64,000 nucleotides of DNA from VRUE01 sp963702575. Its GTDB lineage: Bacteria > Actinomycetota > Thermoleophilia > Solirubrobacterales > 70-9. The position numbers and the translations under genes are program-made. Location: NCBI GenBank assembly GCA_963702575.1, contig CAVPCU010000006.1:310001-374000 (forward strand), written 5' to 3'. A model generated the notes under the pieces. The model saw only the letters and a list, made by a program, of their open reading frames with translations. It was not told where the DNA came from and did no database searches. This document shows, one piece after another, positions 56,293 through 64,000 of this stretch; position 1 is the stretch's first letter, and each line of letters opens with the position of its first letter.

Positions 56293-57519
56293 TCAGCGCT
56301 TCGGTTCGAGCCCGATCAGCGAGTAGTAGCTGATCAGGTAGAGGCGGCGGCCGTCGGAGACGACCGGCGTGTAGCCGGCCTGTCGTATCTGGAACGTCTT
56401 CTTGTGCGTGCGCGCGTCGATGCCGATCGTCTGGCGGGTCTTGAAGCTCGAGGTGTAGACGGTGTGGCCGATCACCGTCGCCGTGCCCGGCACCGGCCCG
56501 CCAACGTCGTAGCGCCACTCGCGCCTGCCGCTGTGCGCGTCGAGGGCGTAGAGGTGCTCGTCGTAGGAGCCGATGTAGACGCTCGGCGGCGTGCCCGGGA
56601 CGTGCGCGACCGCCGGCGAGCCGTAGACGAAGTCATGGGTTGGGAAGGACCAGGCCTCCTTGCCGCTTCTCTCGTCGAAGCCGAAGACCGTGCCGTCGTC
56701 GCGTGCCGCGTAGACGTGGCCGAAGGCGATCGCCGGGGAGGAGTAGAAGCCGCCCTGGCCGAACGGCGGCTGGCGGGTCGTGTTGGTTCGCCAGATCGGG
56801 CTGCCGCTGGCGGCGTCGACGCAGAACATCACTCCCTCGTAGTCGGCGACGTAGACGCGGCCGTCGTGGTAGCTGGGGCTGGCTTTGATCGCGTCGGGCG
56901 AGTTGAACTGCCACCGGACCCGGCCGTCGGAAGCGCGGATCGCGACCAGGTTGGTCTTGTCGTCGCCGAGGTAGAGCGTGCCGCCGACCGCCAGCGGCGA
57001 GGATTCGAGGTGTGCGTGAAGGTTGCGCTTCCAGATCTGCTTGCCGGTGGCGGCGTCGAGCGCGATCAGGTCGCCGTTGAGGAAGGCGAGGAAGAGGCGG
57101 CCGTGGCTGTAGACGGGCGAGGTGACGAACTTCGGCGGCCCGGAGAGGCGCGGGTCGGTGATCCTCCGCCAGAGGACCCTGTGGTCGCGCAGCCGGACCG
57201 CGCGCGCGTCGCCGTACTTGTTGACGACGTAGGCGGCCCCCCGAGCCAGCGCCGGCGGGAACTCGATCAGAGCGTGCGTGCTGACCGACCACGCTTCGCG
57301 CAGCGGCGGGTCGAGGTCGCGCCCTTCGTCGGGCAGGTAGTACGTGCGCTCGGGGATACGGCCGAAGAACGGCCAATCGACCAGCTTGCCGCCGCCGGCA
57401 TCAGCGGCGGTCGAGCCCGGCGCGCCCCCTGAGCCGCCGCCGCAGCCGGCGAGCGAGAGCACGGCGAGGACCGCGAGCAGGCCGGCGGGGAAGCGGAGAT
57501 GTCTGGCTTGGGCCGGCAC
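56293..57519 (-). CDS. PQQ-binding-like beta-propeller lipoprotein
   Basis: A 408-residue protein with signal peptide and lipobox (LLAVLAVLSLAGC). The mature part repeats the propeller blade motif with conserved Trp and Gly: GDLIALDAATGKQIWKRNL, NLVAIRASDGRVRWQFNS, VMFCVDAASGSPIWRTN, TVFGFDERSGKEAWSFP and HLYALDAHSGRREWRYD. It resembles BamB and quinoprotein alcohol dehydrogenase propellers, but I see no disulfide or PQQ ligands, so a binding role is more likely than catalysis. The start is GTG. Confidence 0.85.
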   Translation of the reverse strand: MPAQARHLRFPAGLLAVLAVLSLAGCGGGSGGAPGSTAADAGGGKLVDWPFFGRIPERTYYLPDEGRDLDPPLREAWSVSTHALIEFPPALARGAAYVVNKYGDARAVRLRDHRVLWRRITDPRLSGPPKFVTSPVYSHGRLFLAFLNGDLIALDAATGKQIWKRNLHAHLESSPLAVGGTLYLGDDKTNLVAIRASDGRVRWQFNSPDAIKASPSYHDGRVYVADYEGVMFCVDAASGSPIWRTNTTRQPPFGQGGFYSSPAIAFGHVYAARDDGTVFGFDERSGKEAWSFPTHDFVYGSPAVAHVPGTPPSVYIGSYDEHLYALDAHSGRREWRYDVGGPVPGTATVIGHTVYTSSFKTRQTIGIDARTHKKTFQIRQAGYTPVVSDGRRLYLISYYSLIGLEPKR

Positions 57520-57578
57520 CGGTCGAGGCCGATATCGGCAGGCCCCCGCCGCGGCTGTAGCGGCGAAGAGCCGGTTAA

Positions 57579-57649
57579 AGCGGCGGACGGGAATCGAACC
57601 CGCGTCATCAGCTTGGAAGGCTGAGGCTCTACCGTTGAGCTACCGCCGC
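57579..57649 (-). tRNA. tRNA-Gly (TCC)
   Basis: A 71-nt tRNA. Acceptor GCGGCGG pairs with CCGCCGC, with discriminator T. The D-arm is GCTC/GAGC. Anticodon stem TCAGC/GCTGA has loop CTTCCAA, anticodon TCC. The T-loop is TTCGATT. No CCA is encoded. Confidence 0.95.
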
Positions 57650-57768
57650 GCGCAGCGCGGAGCGGCTCGAACCGAGTCGGCCCGCGGCCACAAGTTTGCC
57701 CCAACGAAGCTGACGCTGCCGCGCGGGCGACTGCCGCCCCGCCGATGCGTCAAAATGCAGAGCAGCCA

Positions 57769-57842
57769 CGGGGAGTGGCGCAGTCTGGTAGCGCACTCGG
57801 CTGGGGGCCGAGCGGTCGCAGGTTCAAATCCTGTCTCCCCGA
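57769..57842 (+). tRNA. tRNA-Pro (GGG)
   Basis: A 74-nt tRNA. Acceptor CGGGGAG pairs with CTCCCCG, with discriminator A. The D-arm is GCGC/GCGC, anticodon stem CTCGG/CCGAG has loop CTGGGGG, anticodon GGG, and the T-loop is TTCAAAT. No CCA is encoded. It is divergent from tRNA-Gly, 119 bp away. Confidence 0.95.
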
Positions 57843-57984
57843 TTGCTGACAACGGCATCCGGTGGATTTGTCATCCTCGTTGGACGACGAGGAGGGGTCC
57901 CGGGTCTTTTGGATCTGATCCCACCCTGCGAGTGTCTGCCTTGCCCTCTTTCCGACCACCTGAGACACTTTGAAGGAGATGAAG

Positions 57985-58200
57985 ATGCTGGTTGTTGACA
58001 TCACCGCAGCCGATGCCGCCGGAGGGCGGCTGGGCCGCTATAAGGTCGTGGAGCGCCACGACGACGGCTCTCTGCTGCTTGCACCTGAGTCGGTCGACGA
58101 GGTGATCACTGAGACCGCCGACCGGCCGCTCAACGGCGACGAGTTCCTGGAGGCGCTGGAGCGTCTCGACGTCGCCGCCTCTCAGCAGCCCTCGCGTTGA
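57985..58200 (+). CDS. Probable antitoxin of a RelE-like pair
   Basis: A 71-residue protein (MLVVDITAADAAGG, then VVERHDDGSLLLAPESVDEV and an acidic C-terminus). ATG 57985 was chosen because AAGGAG ends 6 nt before it. The gene overlaps the next by TTGA. The layout of a small acidic protein in front of a RelE-like protein is that of a type II toxin-antitoxin pair. I recognise no DNA-binding family; the C-terminal half could be the toxin-binding part. Confidence 0.6.
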   Translation: MLVVDITAADAAGGRLGRYKVVERHDDGSLLLAPESVDEVITETADRPLNGDEFLEALERLDVAASQQPSR

Positions 58201-58496
58201 GCCCCACCTACGAGCTGCCCCCGGGCTTCGCCCGCGAGTTCGCGCGAATGCCGCGCGAGCAACGGCGCGCGTTTCAGGCGGCGGTCAAGAAACTGGTCGA
58301 CGCCCTACGCGAGGGCGGAGAGCCGCCGAACTCGCTCCGGGTCAAGCGGGTGCAGGGCACAAAGGACGTCTGGGAGATGTCCTACTCGGGCGACGGCCGC
58401 GCCACCTTCCGCTACGGCGCGGAGGTCAAGCCGGGCGAGACGCACGTCGAATGGCTGCGCGTCGGCGGTCACGAGATCCTTTCTCGACCGCAGTAG
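58197..58496 (+). CDS. RelE/HigB-like toxin
   Basis: A 99-residue basic protein. An opening helix pair (FAREFARMPREQRRAFQAAVKKLVDALR) is followed by strands SLRVKRVQGTKDVWEMSYSG, RATFRYGAEV and HVEWLRVGGHEIL. This is the RelE-superfamily fold, with the W-E-x-x-Y/R-A-x-F-R-Y pattern and a C-terminal His that suit ribosome-dependent mRNA cleavage. The start is TTG 58197, in the stop of the upstream gene. The three other TTG starts in the window suggest this is normal for the organism. Confidence 0.72.
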   Translation: MSPTYELPPGFAREFARMPREQRRAFQAAVKKLVDALREGGEPPNSLRVKRVQGTKDVWEMSYSGDGRATFRYGAEVKPGETHVEWLRVGGHEILSRPQ

Positions 58497-58574
58497 AACC
58501 ACGATCGCTCGGCGATGAGGACCTCGTCGCGCAGCGCTTGACGAAGGCGACTCGCGCCTGCCAGACGCCTACCG

Positions 58575-60296
58575 CTAGGCGAAGATTTCGCGGTCGCGTC
58601 GCTTCGCGGCTTCGGTGTAGTACGACTTCCACCAGGGCTGCTCGCCGGGTTGGCTTGGCGGCCTCTTGAGGAAGAGCGGTTCGCCGGCGTCCTTGGCTTC
58701 CTGGTTGACGGCGCGGAAGTGGTAGTGGTCGAAGATGCGCAGGGCCTCGATCGCGTAGGCGGTGGCGACCCGGCGGTCTTTGACGACCAGGAGGTTCTCG
58801 CCGTTCTCCTTGTCCGCGGTGATGGAGAAGTTGTAGGAGCCGAAGTGGACCCTGGCGGTGGGTTTGTCGAAGTCGATGACGACGAACTTGTGGTGCATGC
58901 GCACGCCTTCGCCGGCGGTCGGCTCGGATTTGAACGGCTCGGGCACGTCGCCGGTGAGGGCGGAGGGGGCGGCCGGGGCGAGGTTGCCGTCGGGCTTGTG
59001 CACTTCGATCCCGCCGACTTTCTTGTCGGAGATGCCGTAGACGAAGATCGCGTCGTCGTCGGTGGCCTTCTTGATCGCGTCGAGGATCTTGCCCGGCGTC
59101 TGGTAGAGGAACGCCAGCGAGTAGAAGAGCGAGGATTCGGTGGTGTCGATGTCGTCGGCCAGCCCCTGGAGGCGGGTGTTCTTCGAGGAGTGGGGCGAGA
59201 ACGCGACCTGGGCGTCGATCCCGTCCAGCTTCAGGTCGGCCAGCTCGGCGGAGCCGGTGGCGGCAAAGCCGGCGACGTCGTCGCTGTGCTCCCAGTAGGC
59301 GTCGAACGCAGCCGTGAACGCTTCTACCGGTCCCTCGCCGCGCAGGACGACGGCGTTGTTCGACTGGACGAAGAAGCCGCGCCAGCTGAGGTTCGTCGAT
59401 CCGCAGACCGCCGCTTTGAGCTTCGGGCTGTCGACGACGACCGTCTTGTTGTGCTGCAGCTTGCCCATCTGCTGGCGTTTGACGCGGTCTTCGCCGGCGG
59501 ATTTCTCGAGCAGGTTCGCGGCCTGGCTCTCGGCGGATCCCGCTTCACCATGCTTTTCGGAGTTGTCGATGATCACCTTCAGCCGGTCGCCGAGCCGTTC
59601 GAGGCGTGAGACGATCTCGGGCTCGTTCAGGTCATAGGCGACGACCCTCACCTGCGCGTCGCCGTCAGCGATCGCTTCGTCGAGCAGGCCGAGGATCGCG
59701 CGGCGGGCCTCGAAGCCCATCCAGTCCCAGGCTTCCTCGGCTTTCGGGTCGGTTGATTTGAAGGTCAGTCCTTCCGTGGCTTCTTCGGGCACCAGGGAAG
59801 AGATGTCACCGTCGGGAGTGCCGAAGCGGTCGACGAAGGCCTGCGAGGAGACGAAGCCCCTGGTGAAGGCGACGTTGAGCTGGTCGGGATACGTTTCGCC
59901 GCCGAGGGCGATCGCGGCGGTCTGCGCCTCGCCGTAGGAGAGCTTGTCCGCCCCGTCCATTGAGACCGGCGTCACCCGGTATTCGAACTCACCGTCCACG
60001 TCGGCGTCCTCCGGGAAGTGCACCCAGCGGAACTTCTGGATCGGCGAGAGGTCGGAGGTCTTGGTCTCCGCGTCGACCTTGCCATCGGCCGTCTCGAACG
60101 CCAGCCGGTTGCGCAGCGGATAGAAGTCCTTGTCCTGCGGTGCCTTGCACTCGATCTCGAATCCGACGAAGTCGTCGGGCGGTTCCTTCCCGTCCCGCCA
60201 GTTCATCGAGACGAGCGCCATCCCCTCCCCGCGACGCACCTTGAGCGTGAACGGAGCCTTGGCGTTGCCGCCCGTCGCTTCGAAATCTGATGCCAT
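58575..60296 (-). CDS. Phospholipase D-like protein with N-terminal Ig-like domain
   Basis: A 573-residue protein with two HKD motifs: LQHNKTVVVD...GSTNLSWRG near residue 285 and MHHKFVVIDFD...FGSYNFS near 475. These make the paired active site of the phospholipase D superfamily (lipases, nucleases, transferases). The first 120 residues look like a fibronectin/Ig-like domain (ALVSMNWRDGKEPPDDFVGFEI, FEYRVTPVSMDG). No signal peptide is present. TAGGGT stands 8 nt before the ATG. Cytoplasmic PLD-like proteins of this shape are often nucleases or contraction-system effectors; the substrate here is unknown. Confidence 0.83.
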   Translation of the reverse strand: MASDFEATGGNAKAPFTLKVRRGEGMALVSMNWRDGKEPPDDFVGFEIECKAPQDKDFYPLRNRLAFETADGKVDAETKTSDLSPIQKFRWVHFPEDADVDGEFEYRVTPVSMDGADKLSYGEAQTAAIALGGETYPDQLNVAFTRGFVSSQAFVDRFGTPDGDISSLVPEEATEGLTFKSTDPKAEEAWDWMGFEARRAILGLLDEAIADGDAQVRVVAYDLNEPEIVSRLERLGDRLKVIIDNSEKHGEAGSAESQAANLLEKSAGEDRVKRQQMGKLQHNKTVVVDSPKLKAAVCGSTNLSWRGFFVQSNNAVVLRGEGPVEAFTAAFDAYWEHSDDVAGFAATGSAELADLKLDGIDAQVAFSPHSSKNTRLQGLADDIDTTESSLFYSLAFLYQTPGKILDAIKKATDDDAIFVYGISDKKVGGIEVHKPDGNLAPAAPSALTGDVPEPFKSEPTAGEGVRMHHKFVVIDFDKPTARVHFGSYNFSITADKENGENLLVVKDRRVATAYAIEALRIFDHYHFRAVNQEAKDAGEPLFLKRPPSQPGEQPWWKSYYTEAAKRRDREIFA

Positions 60297-60403
60297 GCAC
60301 AGGCACCCTAGACCGGCAAAGGGTCAATTGCAACACTCAGGGAGAGCATTCGAATCGCCTTAACGGAACGTTCATATCGGAGGCCCGCTCCCCCTCGGTC
60401 TTG

Positions 60404-60679
60404 CTAGACCAGCGACCAGAGCGCGTGCATCCGAAGAGCCGCTTGCGTCGGCTCCACCAGCTGGTCGTCGTTTCGGTAGCGCACCAGGCAGGCACGCCGC
60501 AGATCGCGGATCGCGTTGGTGGCGGTCTCGACCTCGGTGCGGTCGCAGGGGTCGGCGACGATTCGTCGGACTAGTTCGTCGACTGTCAGGCGAGCCGGGT
60601 GTTGCTCGAGCACCTCGAGCAGGATCACCTGCTCGACGATCTCCGGGTTGTATTGCGGAAGCGTGTGCGCGTCGGGCAT
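60404..60679 (-). CDS. Small winged-helix-like protein
   Basis: A 91-residue protein (EIVEQVILLEVLEQHPARL, VDELVRRIVADPCDRTEVETA, AIRDLRRACLVRY) with the helix order of a winged-helix domain and no effector domain. It starts 6 bp after the stop of the ArsR-like gene and is cotranscribed with it. The function is unknown, perhaps a co-regulator. Confidence 0.65.
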   Translation of the reverse strand: MPDAHTLPQYNPEIVEQVILLEVLEQHPARLTVDELVRRIVADPCDRTEVETATNAIRDLRRACLVRYRNDDQLVEPTQAALRMHALWSLV

Positions 60680-60685
60680 CGCGGG

Positions 60686-61339
60686 TCACTTCGTCGCGAC
60701 GCTCTCGGACCGCTTCGCGACGATCGCGCCCACGTCGGCCGGCTCCCATGCGGTCTCGAAGGCCAGCACCGCGAAGGTGCAGCCGGCAACCCCGCCGCCG
60801 CCGTTGGCCTTCGCCGCACGGTCAGCCGAGTTGCGCTGCTCGTCTTCAGCTTCCTTGGTCGCCCGTCGCGCGATCGCCGCGACCTTGCGCTGTCCCTCGG
60901 CATCGAGGACGAGCGGGGTGCGGGCGATGTGATCGTGGTCCCCCTTCAGCTTGCCCGCTTTCAGGGCAAGGGCCAGGTCGTCGAACAGGTCGCTCGCCAG
61001 TCCGGCGCCGACCGCGGCGCGAAGCCCGCCCTTGAGCCGACGCCACGCCTTCGCCGGCAGCAGCGTCTTGGCGCTGGCGCGGTAATAGTGCTCGACCGCC
61101 CCTCGACGCGGCTCGGTGCGGGTCTCCTCGATCATCCCTTCGCAGTCCTCTCGCAGCACTTTGAAGTGGTAGCTGACCTGGCTCAGGCCTTCGCCCAACG
61201 CCCGCGACAGCTCGTTGGGGCTGACCTCGCCCTGCACCGCGGCCAGCAGGATGTGCTGCCGCAGGACATGCGACAGGCCCTTGACGAGTCTGGTGTCCAC
61301 CAGCACCGGTAAATCCTCACCTGCCTTGCCTCTGGCCAT
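60686..61339 (-). CDS. ArsR-like winged-helix regulator with extended tail
   Basis: A 217-residue protein. The HTH region LVKGLSHVLRQHILLAAVQGEVSPNELSRALGEGLSQVSYHFKVLRE is ArsR/HTH_20-like (described by its ends LVKGLSHVLRQ and VSYHFKVLRE). The wing reads GAVEHYYRASAKTL, and a C-terminal half of about 100 residues contains no metal site I can see. GAGAGGGG precedes the ATG. The tail may be a dimerisation or sensing domain. It is the first gene of a unit with the 91-residue protein. Confidence 0.72.
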   Translation of the reverse strand: MARGKAGEDLPVLVDTRLVKGLSHVLRQHILLAAVQGEVSPNELSRALGEGLSQVSYHFKVLREDCEGMIEETRTEPRRGAVEHYYRASAKTLLPAKAWRRLKGGLRAAVGAGLASDLFDDLALALKAGKLKGDHDHIARTPLVLDAEGQRKVAAIARRATKEAEDEQRNSADRAAKANGGGGVAGCTFAVLAFETAWEPADVGAIVAKRSESVATK

Positions 61340-61529
61340 CCCCTCTCGCTCCTTCCGTTCGCTGTGAGGTGCAAGGGCGAGCCCTCGCTACCGCCCTATT
61401 CGACCCGAATGATCGGTTCAACTAGGAGTAGTGAACGGTTACAGAAAGGAACGCGCCGGTCATACCCACTTCTCGAACTGTAAATAGCCGTTGTGAGGTT
61501 TTTCCCTGGAAGCAGCGTTTCGCCGACCA

Positions 61530-62165
61530 TCAGTTCTCAGCCTCGAGCGTGCAGGGCCGACCAGCCAAGCAGCGGCAGCGCTCATGAACAAGGAGGGACA
61601 CGATGATGGATACCGGCTCCTCGCCCGTCACGGCGCACCGGTTGATTGACCCGACCTCGATCTCCTGTCTACGTTTCAACGTGCGTAGATCCTCCTCTGC
61701 CATTTCCTTTCGTCCCTGTGCATCCAGGTTGTGCCAGGACCACACGATGCAAGTATCAGGGTCGTTGCTTATCTTTCCGGCCCGAAAGGCAGCCAGCGCC
61801 TCCGCCATGCTCGACTGCAGAATCAGGCCATAGATTTCCTGTCGGGACTTGAAAGGCATGGCTGACAACTCCTCGGCGGTAAACACGGGGATCTCGATCG
61901 CTCGATAGAAATGCTCATCCGTGTTCCGCACTTTTTTCACCGTGGCTAGCTCGATGGACGAGGAGGCCAGCAGTTCCTTTACGTGGTGTTCGATCGTGCT
62001 GATACGCATTCCCATCAGCCGGGCAAGTTCGCTCGGGCTGCGGGGAGATTCATTCAGGTAACACAAGATGTCAACTCGTATGGCGTGGGCCACGGCGTAC
62101 GGGACCGCATCCTCGACTCTCCGCTTGGGGAGCTTCTTCGCCACCCATCTCAACTTGGCCATCAT
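61530..62165 (-). CDS. ArsR-like winged-helix regulator cut off from its promoter by an IS
   Basis: A 211-residue protein related in layout to the previous regulator. The winged helix reads AVAHAIRVDILCYLNESPRS, SELARLMGMRISTIEHHVKE and then DEHFYRAIEIPVF. The C-terminal half of 110 residues has Cys and Trp (CIVWSWHNLDAQGRKEMAEED). The start codons ATGATG at 62165-62160 lie 8 bp from the left end of the IS3 element. Without the IS, the purine run GGGAAGG now at about 63480 would lie just before the start. GC is lower than the window average. Confidence 0.68.
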   Translation of the reverse strand: MMAKLRWVAKKLPKRRVEDAVPYAVAHAIRVDILCYLNESPRSPSELARLMGMRISTIEHHVKELLASSSIELATVKKVRNTDEHFYRAIEIPVFTAEELSAMPFKSRQEIYGLILQSSMAEALAAFRAGKISNDPDTCIVWSWHNLDAQGRKEMAEEDLRTLKRRQEIEVGSINRCAVTGEEPVSIIVSLLVHERCRCLAGRPCTLEAEN

Positions 62166-62223
62166 TATCGATCTGAACCGCCCCGGCTTCGATGGAGACC
62201 AAATCCCCTGAGAGGATGAGGTC

Positions 62224-62547
62224 ATGTCACGAAATCGGAGGTACCCGCCGGAGGTCAGAGAGAGGGCGGTCGCCCTGGTGCTCGAGCACCAGGGCGAGCA
62301 TCGCTCGCAGTGGGCGGCGATGCAGTCGATCGCGCCCAAGTTCGGGATGGCGGCCGAGACGCTTCGCAATTGGGTTCGCCAGGCCGAACGCGACCACGGC
62401 CTGAAGCCGGGCCCAACGAGCGAGGAGCTGGTCAGGATCAAGGAGCTCGAGCGCGAGAACAAGGAGCTGCGCCGGGCCAACGAGATCCTCAAGGCGGCCT
62501 CGGCTTTTTTCGCGCGGGAGCTCGACCCGCCGATGCCGAGGAGATGA
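62224..62547 (+). CDS. IS3-family transposase OrfA
   Basis: A 107-residue protein: HTH YPPEVRERAVALVLEH and FGMAAETLRNWVRQAE, and a leucine-zipper-like helix ELERENKELRRANEILKAAS. It binds the IS ends. A slippery T-TTT-TTC heptamer at 62505-62511 in its frame allows a -1 shift into OrfB, giving the OrfAB transposase. Its stop overlaps the OrfB ATG (ATGA). Confidence 0.92.
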   Translation: MSRNRRYPPEVRERAVALVLEHQGEHRSQWAAMQSIAPKFGMAAETLRNWVRQAERDHGLKPGPTSEELVRIKELERENKELRRANEILKAASAFFARELDPPMPRR

Positions 62548-63440
62548 GCCTCTTCATCGACGCCCACCGCGACCGATTCGGGGTCGAGCCGATCTGCAGG
62601 GCACTGCAGTTCGCCCCCTCGACCTACTACGCGTGCAAGGAGCGCGAGCGCAACCCCTGCGCTCGCGCCCTTCGCGACCGCGAGTTACTACCCGAGATCC
62701 GCAGGGTCCACGAGGAGAACCTCTCGGTCTACGGCGCCGAGAAGACCTGGCGGGCGCTGGGTCGCGAGGGCATCGCCGCCCCGCGCTGTCAGGTCGAGCG
62801 CCTGATGCGCGCAGACGGCCTCAGGGGAGCGATCAGGGGCGGCAAGAGGGTCCGCACGACATTCCCAGGCGGTGAGGCTGAGCGGGCCCCGGATCTCGTC
62901 GATCGCGACTTCACCGCGACCGCTCCCAACCAGCTCTGGGTTGCCGACTTCACCTACGTGGCGGCCTGGGAGGCGACCGCCTACGTCGCCTTCGTGATCG
63001 ATGTCTTCAGCCGCCGGATCGTCGGCTGGCGCGCTGCCCGATCGATGAAGACCGAGCTCGTCCTCGACACGATCGAGATGGCGCTCTGGTCACGCGACCA
63101 CGAGGGCTCTCCGGTCGGGGCCGGGCTCATTCACCACTCCGACGCCGGCAGTCAATACACCAGTTTTGCCTTCACCCGCCGCCTGATCGAGGCCGGTGTC
63201 GACCCCTCGGTCGGCTCGGTCGGCGACGCCTACGACAACGCCCTGGCCGAGACGACGATCGGTCTCTTCAAGACCGAGATGATCGAGCCGAAGGGACCGT
63301 GGAAGACGGTCTCCGACGTCGAGCTGGCGACCCTGACCTGGGTCGACTGGTTCAATCACCGCAGGCTCCATGGAGCCTGCGGTGACATCCCGCCCGTCGA
63401 GTTCGAGGCGAACTACATGGCGGAGTTGAGTTCCCAATGA
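62544..63440 (+). CDS. IS3-family transposase OrfB
   Basis: A 298-residue integrase-core protein. HTH_21 region CRALQFAPSTYYACKERE, then the DDE catalytic residues: Asp in LWVADFTYV, Asp in LIHHSDAGSQYTS and Glu in YDNALAETTIGLFKTE (the D-D-35-E layout). WFNHRRLHGACGDIPP is the family C-terminal signature. It may be made alone from ATG 62544 or as OrfAB by the upstream frameshift. Confidence 0.93.
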   Translation: MSLFIDAHRDRFGVEPICRALQFAPSTYYACKERERNPCARALRDRELLPEIRRVHEENLSVYGAEKTWRALGREGIAAPRCQVERLMRADGLRGAIRGGKRVRTTFPGGEAERAPDLVDRDFTATAPNQLWVADFTYVAAWEATAYVAFVIDVFSRRIVGWRAARSMKTELVLDTIEMALWSRDHEGSPVGAGLIHHSDAGSQYTSFAFTRRLIEAGVDPSVGSVGDAYDNALAETTIGLFKTEMIEPKGPWKTVSDVELATLTWVDWFNHRRLHGACGDIPPVEFEANYMAELSSQ

Positions 63441-63474
63441 AAAGCGTCTCCAAGAAAGCCGGGGCGGTTCAATC

Positions 63475-63849
63475 CGCCTTCCCTTTCTCGTTTAGGCGCG
63501 GCTGGATAGTCAGCACCGACAGAGCATAAGAGAAGCATCACCTGGGTTCTCCCTCATGTCGGGGATTTCCCCGATAGTCTGGATTGCTCCACCATAAGCC
63601 CTCTGCCCAGCGAATCCCGCTAGGTCCGACGATGGGAGGGGGTGAGTGCAGATGCAGATTGCGCAGATCGCGCAGGTCAGCCCGACCGTGCGTATCGCCA
63701 AGCAGGGCTAGGTTCAGTCGAGAGGGCCGGTCTCGGCTTGCTCGCGGTTGGGGTTGGGACCGGTTCTTCTCGCCGTTGGTGACCTGTGGCGAGAGGCTAG
63801 CAAAGACTTGTGAGATCTCCTATGGAGGTTCCGGCCCGCAGGGCAGACG
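63475..63849. other. 375-bp region without a clear gene
   Basis: The left edge is the upstream promoter region of the regulator at 61530-62165, now separated from it by the IS. A 19-codon frame at 63652 (MQIAQIAQVSPTVR) behind GGGAGGGGG resembles the start of some glycosyltransferases but stops at once. The rest shows no start signals or motifs on either strand. Confidence 0.4.
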
Positions 63850-64000
63850 ATGCGCGGCATGGCTGCCCTCGGCACCAATCTGAGAGAGGCGCGCGAACGG
63901 CTGGGCCTCACGCAGGAACAGGTCGCGCAGCGCAGCGGCGTTCACGCCACGGAGATCAGCCGGATCGAGGGCGGCAAGCGCGATCCGCAAGTCTCGACGC
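63850..64000 (+). CDS. XRE-family transcriptional regulator, cut by the window end
   Basis: The visible 50 codons form a Cro/C1-type helix-turn-helix: LGTNLREARERLGLTQEQV, then AQRSGVHATEISRIEGGKRD, with the recognition helix ATEISRIEGG. The start may be ATG 63850 or ATG 63859. The C-terminal part lies outside the window, so neither the length nor any sensing domain is known. Confidence 0.85.
   Translation, partial: MRGMAALGTNLREARERLGLTQEQVAQRSGVHATEISRIEGGKRDPQVST

Larger units (their letters stand above)
62174..63471 (+). mobile_element. Complete IS3-family insertion sequence
   Basis: A 1298-bp element with terminal inverted repeats of about 26 bp: the left begins TGAACCGCCCCGGCTT (62174) and ends GGAGAC, and the right (63446-63471) is its inverted partner with about four mismatches. 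A 3-bp target duplication, ATC, lies at 62171-62173 and 63472-63474. It codes OrfA and OrfB with a DDE site. Intact repeats, duplication and frames suggest a recent and possibly active copy. Confidence 0.93.

Noticed and set aside
57889..57904. GGAGGGGTCCC word shared with the palindromic element in fbiC
   Set aside because: Only 11 bases match and no inverted partner lies nearby; it may be chance in GC-rich DNA.
63652..63711. Short frame starting MQIAQIAQVSPTVR, like a glycosyltransferase N-terminus
   Set aside because: It stops after 19 codons and no continuation is found in other frames; too short to call a pseudogene.
1..64000. CRISPR arrays, rRNA genes, replication origins and prophage structural genes
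   Set aside because: No regularly spaced repeats, rRNA core sequences, DnaA-box clusters or phage head/tail motifs were seen. The integrase stands without other phage genes.

Overview
The window is a chromosomal segment of a high-GC bacterium. Three things point to Actinomycetota, most likely a soil Thermoleophilia/Solirubrobacterales-type lineage. First, there is a fused CofG-CofH FO synthase plus the rest of the coenzyme F420 pathway. Second, there are ethylmalonyl-CoA pathway enzymes (Ccr and a MeaA-type mutase). Third, many genes begin 6-10 nt after a TANNNT -10 hexamer, the mark of leaderless transcripts. The class-level placement is inference. The tRNA genes do not encode CCA.

Layout. 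1-7508: exopolysaccharide genes (Alg13/Alg14-like glycosyltransferase pair, two NodB deacetylases, a GT4 glycosyltransferase, two tandem secreted lyase-like proteins, a WbaP-type sugar transferase). 7823-11297: a Cys-rich protein, a DUF4143 ATPase and an AbiEi-Fic fusion. 11370-20027: meaA, a secreted protein, clpS, a PQQ-type sugar dehydrogenase, ccr and rmuC. 20052-27699: a membrane protein, a tRNA-like RNA with its own promoter and terminator, ygfZ, a DtxR-type regulator with mntH, an orphan substrate-binding protein and an aquaporin. 27783-35896: F420 genes (fbiC; cofE-cofC-cofD-npdG) with an alcohol dehydrogenase and an SDR. 35926-40307: HMG-CoA lyase, acyl-CoA carboxylase and an ABC exporter. 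40304-42433: a divergent regulator/nitrilase module of foreign base composition. 42430-45245: acetoacetyl-CoA synthetase and a lactonase-type hydrolase. 45266-52248: an accessory zone built around three tRNAs, with an integrase, an HNH protein, small membrane proteins, duplications and two toxin-antitoxin pairs. 52260-60296: secreted proteins, a hydrolase, a phosphoesterase, a beta-propeller lipoprotein, tRNAs, a third toxin-antitoxin-like pair and a phospholipase D-like protein. 60404-64000: three winged-helix proteins, an intact IS3-family element and the start of an XRE regulator.

How the genes work together. CofC/CofD/CofE with FbiC can make F420 and NpdG links it to NADP. Ccr, MeaA, the carboxylase, HMG-CoA lyase and acetoacetyl-CoA synthetase form a short-chain acyl-CoA economy. 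The first 7.5 kb builds and trims an extracellular polysaccharide.

Five genes (sugar dehydrogenase, aquaporin, a membrane-anchored protein, npdG, HMG-CoA lyase) are each broken by one apparent single-base shift although both halves look intact. Consensus errors in the assembly are the simplest explanation. All identifications come from reading motifs and gene context; no database was searched.
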